Source: Bacillota bacterium (GTDB lineage: Bacteria; Bacillota; Clostridia; Oscillospirales; Ruminococcaceae). From it: a DNA stretch of 16,625 nucleotides. Below, one piece after another: positions 13,448-16,625 of this stretch. The notes below the pieces were generated by a model. The model was not told the DNA's origin and did no database searches. It saw only the letters and a list, made by a program, of their open reading frames with translations. Numbering within the stretch: position 1 is the first letter of the stretch; every line of letters begins with the position of its first letter. A program made the translations under genes and the position numbers. The stretch is from NCBI GenBank assembly GCA_023458875.1, contig JAEWXO010000099.1:1-16625 (forward strand), read 5' to 3'.

Positions 13448-14677
13448 GTGAATAGACTTGTTAATCGCCCTGAATATCTGGTACAGCTAATTGAAAGTAA
13501 AGATGTTGATTTGGTGAAGATTGTTACAGGAATCAGAAGATGCGGAAAATCTTCACTTTTAGATTTGTTTCATCAGCACTTGCTCGACAATGGTGTGCAG
13601 GATTCAAACATTATTCATATGAATTTAGAGTCTTTACGTTATAGGAAACTAACGGATTATATTTCCTTTTATGATTATGTCAGTGGACACATTGCAAAAA
13701 GCGGAAGAACCTATCTCATCTTTGATGAACTTCAGGCAGTAGAGCATTGGGAAAAGGCGATAGAATCATTTCGTCTGGACTTTGATGTGGATATATATAT
13801 TACGGGTTCAAATGCATATTTGCTGTCAACGGAGTTTTCTACACTGCTCTCAGGCAGATATGTAGAGATTCGTATGCTGCCACTTTCGTTTAAAGAGTTT
13901 CTAACCTTTTATGAACTCGGCCCTTCAATTACGCCGGAAGAAAAGTTTCAGAGGTATTTACAGTTCGGAGGAATGCCGATTCTCAGAGAATATCAGTTTA
14001 ATGAAGCAAGAAGTAATCAAGCACTGGAAGGAATATATTCAACTGTTGTTCTGCGTGATATTTTGCAGAGAAATAGCGGAGCAGACCAAAGTATACTGCA
14101 AAAGATTGTTTTGTTTTTGTGCTCTAACATCGGAAGCGTTACATCACCGAACAGCATAGGAAATATTCTGTCAAATGAGGGGAATATACAAAAACCAAAA
14201 GGAAAAAACATTGCAGGCAAGACGGTGGATAAATATATAGATATGCTTCGTAATGCATTTATTTTTTATTCTGTGGGACGCTATGATGTAAAGGGAAAAC
14301 AGTTGCTCAAAACATTGGGAAAGAATTATATTATCGATATGGGATTCCGAAATATGCTTCTCGGCTATCGTGATGCAGACCGTGGTCATATTCTTGAAAA
14401 CATTGTTTTTCTTGAACTCATTCGCAGAGATTATCGTGTATATATCGGAAAGGTCGGAGAAACAGAGGTTGACTTTGTAGCAGAAAAGCCGAATGACAAA
14501 ATATATATTCAGGTAACGGAGAGTATGCAAGTGCCTGAAACTCGAGAGAGAGAATTAAGACCACTCAAAATGATTGCAGACAATTACGAAAAAATCGTGT
14601 TGTCGATGGACAGGAATTACATTAGTTCATATGATGGAATCAAGGTTAAAAACTTGATTGAATGGCTGCTTGATTAA
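13448..14677 (+). CDS. AAA family ATPase with DUF4143 domain
   Basis: A 409-residue ATPase of a widespread, often stand-alone family with no settled function. With the GTG start at 13448 (after GAAGGAGGT, seven bases), Walker A is GIRRCGKSS (28-36), Walker B is LIFDE with D93-E94, a sensor-1-like ITGSNAYLL is at 118-126, and LSGRY carries an arginine (R137) suited to a finger. The C-terminal DUF4143 part (about 200-400) has the HILENIVFLELIRR helix and EVDFV...YIQV, a degenerate PD-(D/E)XK nuclease-like core with Q in place of K. Length fits the family. The upstream frame to 13370 covers the promoter and is not coding. The gene is alone between the SpoIID-like gene and the pyk terminator, with inverted repeats before it, which suggests a separate acquisition. 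I see no plus-strand terminator right after it. Confidence 0.9.
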   Translation: MNRLVNRPEYLVQLIESKDVDLVKIVTGIRRCGKSSLLDLFHQHLLDNGVQDSNIIHMNLESLRYRKLTDYISFYDYVSGHIAKSGRTYLIFDELQAVEHWEKAIESFRLDFDVDIYITGSNAYLLSTEFSTLLSGRYVEIRMLPLSFKEFLTFYELGPSITPEEKFQRYLQFGGMPILREYQFNEARSNQALEGIYSTVVLRDILQRNSGADQSILQKIVLFLCSNIGSVTSPNSIGNILSNEGNIQKPKGKNIAGKTVDKYIDMLRNAFIFYSVGRYDVKGKQLLKTLGKNYIIDMGFRNMLLGYRDADRGHILENIVFLELIRRDYRVYIGKVGETEVDFVAEKPNDKIYIQVTESMQVPETRERELRPLKMIADNYEKIVLSMDRNYISSYDGIKVKNLIEWLLD

Positions 14678-14796
14678 GGCAACAATCTTGGTAATAAACA
14701 TGTATTGAAATTGAATAGCCAAACGGCGAGTCATGATTTCCAAAAAGTGATTTTGTTAGGCACTACTGTTGTATCGCACCGTTTGTTACGACTATT

Positions 14797-14840
14797 AAAA
14801 AAACACGGCATCTCAATCCTGTGTGGGTTGAGATGCCGTG
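14797..14840 (-). terminator. Rho-independent terminator of pyruvate kinase
   Basis: A perfect 13-bp stem, CACGGCATCTCAA (14804-14816) with TTGAGATGCCGTG (14828-14840), has an 11-base loop. On the minus strand seven T follow (14797-14803). It lies about 100 bases past the pyk stop. A smaller CTGCC/GGCAG hairpin (14896-14913) sits between them without a T run. Confidence 0.9.
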
Positions 14841-14937
14841 AAATAGCTTGTGTCCTGCTTTTAACCATATTTCTTGAATACTTCTATATTGCTCTCTGCC
14901 TTTAAAACGGCAGGGTTTTGATTTATATTATTCACTA

Positions 14938-16359
14938 TTAATTTACAACTTCAACCCTCATAAGGTTTGTATTCCCCGAAATTCCAAGAGGAACACCTGC
15001 AGTCAGAACTACCGTATCACCCTTTGTAATAAATCCGGCCTTCTGAGCAGTATCTACAGCCAGCTGAAAAAGTTCATCGGAATTAGTCTTTTCTTCAATA
15101 ATAAGAGGCGTAACACCCCATGACATATTCATCTGACGCTGTGTTTTTTCATCAGTTGTACAGCTGATTATCGGTGCGTGAGGTCTGTACTTTGAAATAA
15201 GTCTTGCTGTTGCCCCTGCCTTTGTTACTGTAATAATTGCACGCGCGTTCAGGTCATGTGCAGTTGTTACGGTTGCGTGAGCTATGGCATTTGCAATGTT
15301 TGAATCGGTATCAGGCTGTCTGTTGGCAAACCTTGAACGGTAATTTATATTTTTTTCTGTTGTTTCAGCTATAAGAGCCATTGTTTTTACAGTCTCAACA
15401 GGATATGCACCGGCTGCTGTTTCACCTGAAAGCATTATGGCACTTGTTCCGTCATATATTGCATTTGCTACGTCTGTTATTTCGGCACGTGTAGGACGTG
15501 GGTTTGTTATCATTGACTCAAGCATCTGTGTTGCTGTTATTACCTGTTTTCCGGCATTATAGCCCTTGTGTATGAGGGTTTTCTGGATTGCCGGAATCTG
15601 CTCAAACGGAATTTCCACACCCATATCGCCTCTTGCGACCATTATTCCGTCAGAAGCTTCAAGTATTTCGTCTATATTTTCAACACCGTCAAGGTTTTCT
15701 ATTTTTGCGATAATTCTTACGTTGTACCATCCGAGACTGTGTGTGTATTTCTTCAGATAATTTATATCGGCTGAAGAACGGACAAAGCTCGCCGCGATAA
15801 AATCATAACCCATTTTTGCACCGAACTCAAGGTCGTTCATGTCAGCGTCGCTTAAATACGGCATGGAAAGATTCACTCCGGGAACGTTTATTCCTTTATT
15901 GTTTGAAAGCCTGCCACCGTGAATAATTCGGCATACTATTTCATCAGATGTTATTTTTTCAACAAGAAGGTCAATTACACCGTCATTTATAAGTATTCTG
16001 TTTCCTATAGCTACATCCTGCGGAAGCTTTTTGAATGATATGCTTCCTATTTCATTTGTACAAGGAACATCTTTTGTTGTAAGTGTGTATATATCGCCGT
16101 CTTTTATCTCTACAGGCTTATCGTCAACAAACTTTCCAAGGCGTATTTCAGGGCCTTTTGTATCGAGCATTGTTGCTACCGGTACATTTAGCGCGTCACG
16201 CAGCCTTGTAACCTGTTCAAACCTCCTTTTATGCATATCATAGTCACCGTGGGAAAAATTAAATCTGGCAACGTCCATTCCGCCCATAATGAGGTTTTTC
16301 ATAACATTTTCGTCATCTGTTGCCGGTCCTATGGTACATACTATTTTTGTTTTACGCAT
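14938..16359 (-). CDS. pyk: Pyruvate kinase
   Basis: It transfers phosphate from phosphoenolpyruvate to ADP, the last ATP-forming step of glycolysis. The 473-residue protein has the full active site: ARFNFSHG (31-38), MLDTKGPEIR (64-73), the signature IIAKIENLDGV with K219 and metal ligand E221, ARGDMGVE with D245, ATQMLESM with T277, and PTRAEITDVANAIYDGT followed by MLSGETAAG. The C-terminal allosteric domain is complete (about 345-473), but the extra PEP-utilising extension found in Bacillus pyruvate kinase is absent, as in E. coli PykF. The ATG at 16357-16359 follows AAAGGAG at twelve bases. Promoter and terminator flank it, so it is transcribed alone; pfkA is not within the window. Confidence 0.97.
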   Translation of the reverse strand: MRKTKIVCTIGPATDDENVMKNLIMGGMDVARFNFSHGDYDMHKRRFEQVTRLRDALNVPVATMLDTKGPEIRLGKFVDDKPVEIKDGDIYTLTTKDVPCTNEIGSISFKKLPQDVAIGNRILINDGVIDLLVEKITSDEIVCRIIHGGRLSNNKGINVPGVNLSMPYLSDADMNDLEFGAKMGYDFIAASFVRSSADINYLKKYTHSLGWYNVRIIAKIENLDGVENIDEILEASDGIMVARGDMGVEIPFEQIPAIQKTLIHKGYNAGKQVITATQMLESMITNPRPTRAEITDVANAIYDGTSAIMLSGETAAGAYPVETVKTMALIAETTEKNINYRSRFANRQPDTDSNIANAIAHATVTTAHDLNARAIITVTKAGATARLISKYRPHAPIISCTTDEKTQRQMNMSWGVTPLIIEEKTNSDELFQLAVDTAQKAGFITKGDTVVLTAGVPLGISGNTNLMRVEVVN

Positions 16360-16397
16360 ATAGTTTTTAAACTCCTTTTTTTATCAGATATACTTAT

Positions 16398-16426
16398 ATT
16401 ATATATCAATATTTTGTTCTGGTCAA
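16398..16426 (-). promoter_or_regulatory. Promoter of pyruvate kinase
   Basis: TTGACC (16421-16426), 17 bases, TATAAT (16398-16403) on the minus strand, with a leader of about 30 bases. A short direct repeat AACATTAA/AACATTAA lies just upstream (about 16440-16455); its role is unknown. Confidence 0.8.
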
Positions 16427-16525
16427 GATATTGATTATTAAACATTAAACATTAAATTTTTCTAAACGGTTAGTTGTAATATTCAGCTGATACGGTTAAT
16501 TACCTGAATCCGCAAAGTTCAGTCT

Positions 16526-16567
16526 AAAAACCAATAGGCTAATTTTGAAATTCAAAAAATAGCCTAT
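16526..16567 (-). terminator. Terminator of a minus-strand gene beyond the window
   Basis: ATAGGCTA (16534-16541) pairs with TAGCCTAT (16560-16567); inside, TTTTGA pairs with TCAAAA. On the minus strand the stem is followed by TGGTTTTTAG. It probably ends the transcript of the gene upstream of pyk, whose coding part lies mostly or wholly beyond 16625. Confidence 0.6.
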
Positions 16568-16625
16568 CATACTAAAAATGTCTTATAATCAAAAGATACT
16601 GAACGAGTTTTCAACAGTTTTTCTG

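Noticed and set aside
14705..14905. A 66-codon plus-strand open frame after the ATPase
   Set aside because: It runs straight through the perfect pyk terminator hairpin, has no ribosome binding site, and its sequence resembles no protein I know.
16567..16625. C-terminal end of a minus-strand gene (frame ending TGA at 16567-16569)
   Set aside because: Only 18 codons are visible and they match nothing I recognise; the stop overlaps the terminator stem, so the real end may lie outside the window.
1..16625. CRISPR array, rRNA genes, phage or conjugation genes
   Set aside because: No regularly spaced repeats, no rRNA sequence and no integrase, capsid or relaxase-like frames were seen on either strand.

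Overview
The window is AT-rich, and its genes carry strong GAAAGGA Shine-Dalgarno sequences and consensus sigma-A promoters. Together with a SpoIID-type protein, an RsmI/YabB methyltransferase pair and a single-domain-extension-free pyruvate kinase, this points to a low-GC spore-forming Firmicute of the class Clostridia, plausibly a gut or rumen Ruminococcaceae/Lachnospiraceae-type bacterium. I cannot name the species from sequence alone.

Layout. (1) 68-3432: a large secreted accessory protein on the minus strand, with its own near-perfect promoter. It joins a signal peptide, an acidic Glu/Thr-rich linker, a beta-repeat stalk, a six-bladed kelch propeller, an RHS-type N-terminal domain and an SH3-like insert, and it stops early in the RHS part. 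(2) 3433-3844: a hairpin-rich spacer bounded by an 11-bp inverted repeat; it holds a possible 39-residue membrane peptide and the terminator of the next operon. (3) 3845-5577: the minus-strand operon yabB-like methyltransferase - rsmI, with a dispersed palindromic element in its leader. (4) 5598-5782: a complete tRNA-Arg(CCU) transcription unit. (5) 5792-8966: minus-strand genes for a receiver-PAS-GGDEF-EAL protein and, upstream of it, a Cof-type HAD phosphatase. (6) 9168-10397: a TPR/SEC-C protein on the plus strand, converging on (7) citrate synthase, 10484-11839 minus. (8) 12012-13088: a SpoIID/LytB-domain protein, followed by the second copy of the dispersed element. (9) 13223-14677: an isolated AAA/DUF4143 ATPase with a strong promoter preceded by inverted repeats, which looks like an inserted accessory gene. 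(10) 14797-16426: pyruvate kinase on the minus strand with promoter and terminator; the window ends in the terminator of a further minus-strand gene outside it.

How the genes work together. Most units are monocistronic and functionally unrelated: core metabolism (pyk, citrate synthase), translation (tRNA-Arg, two RNA/base methyltransferases), sporulation or cell wall (SpoIID) and cyclic-di-GMP breakdown. I see no complete new defence or biosynthetic system. The least explained items are the two-copy hairpin repeat with a compensatory base change (5472-5536 and 13107-13178), the structured spacer at 3472-3807, the truncated kelch-RHS fusion, and the ATPase insertion with its inverted repeats. 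Three genes have an in-frame TTG inside the ribosome binding site that makes simple gene calling start them too early; I give corrected starts.
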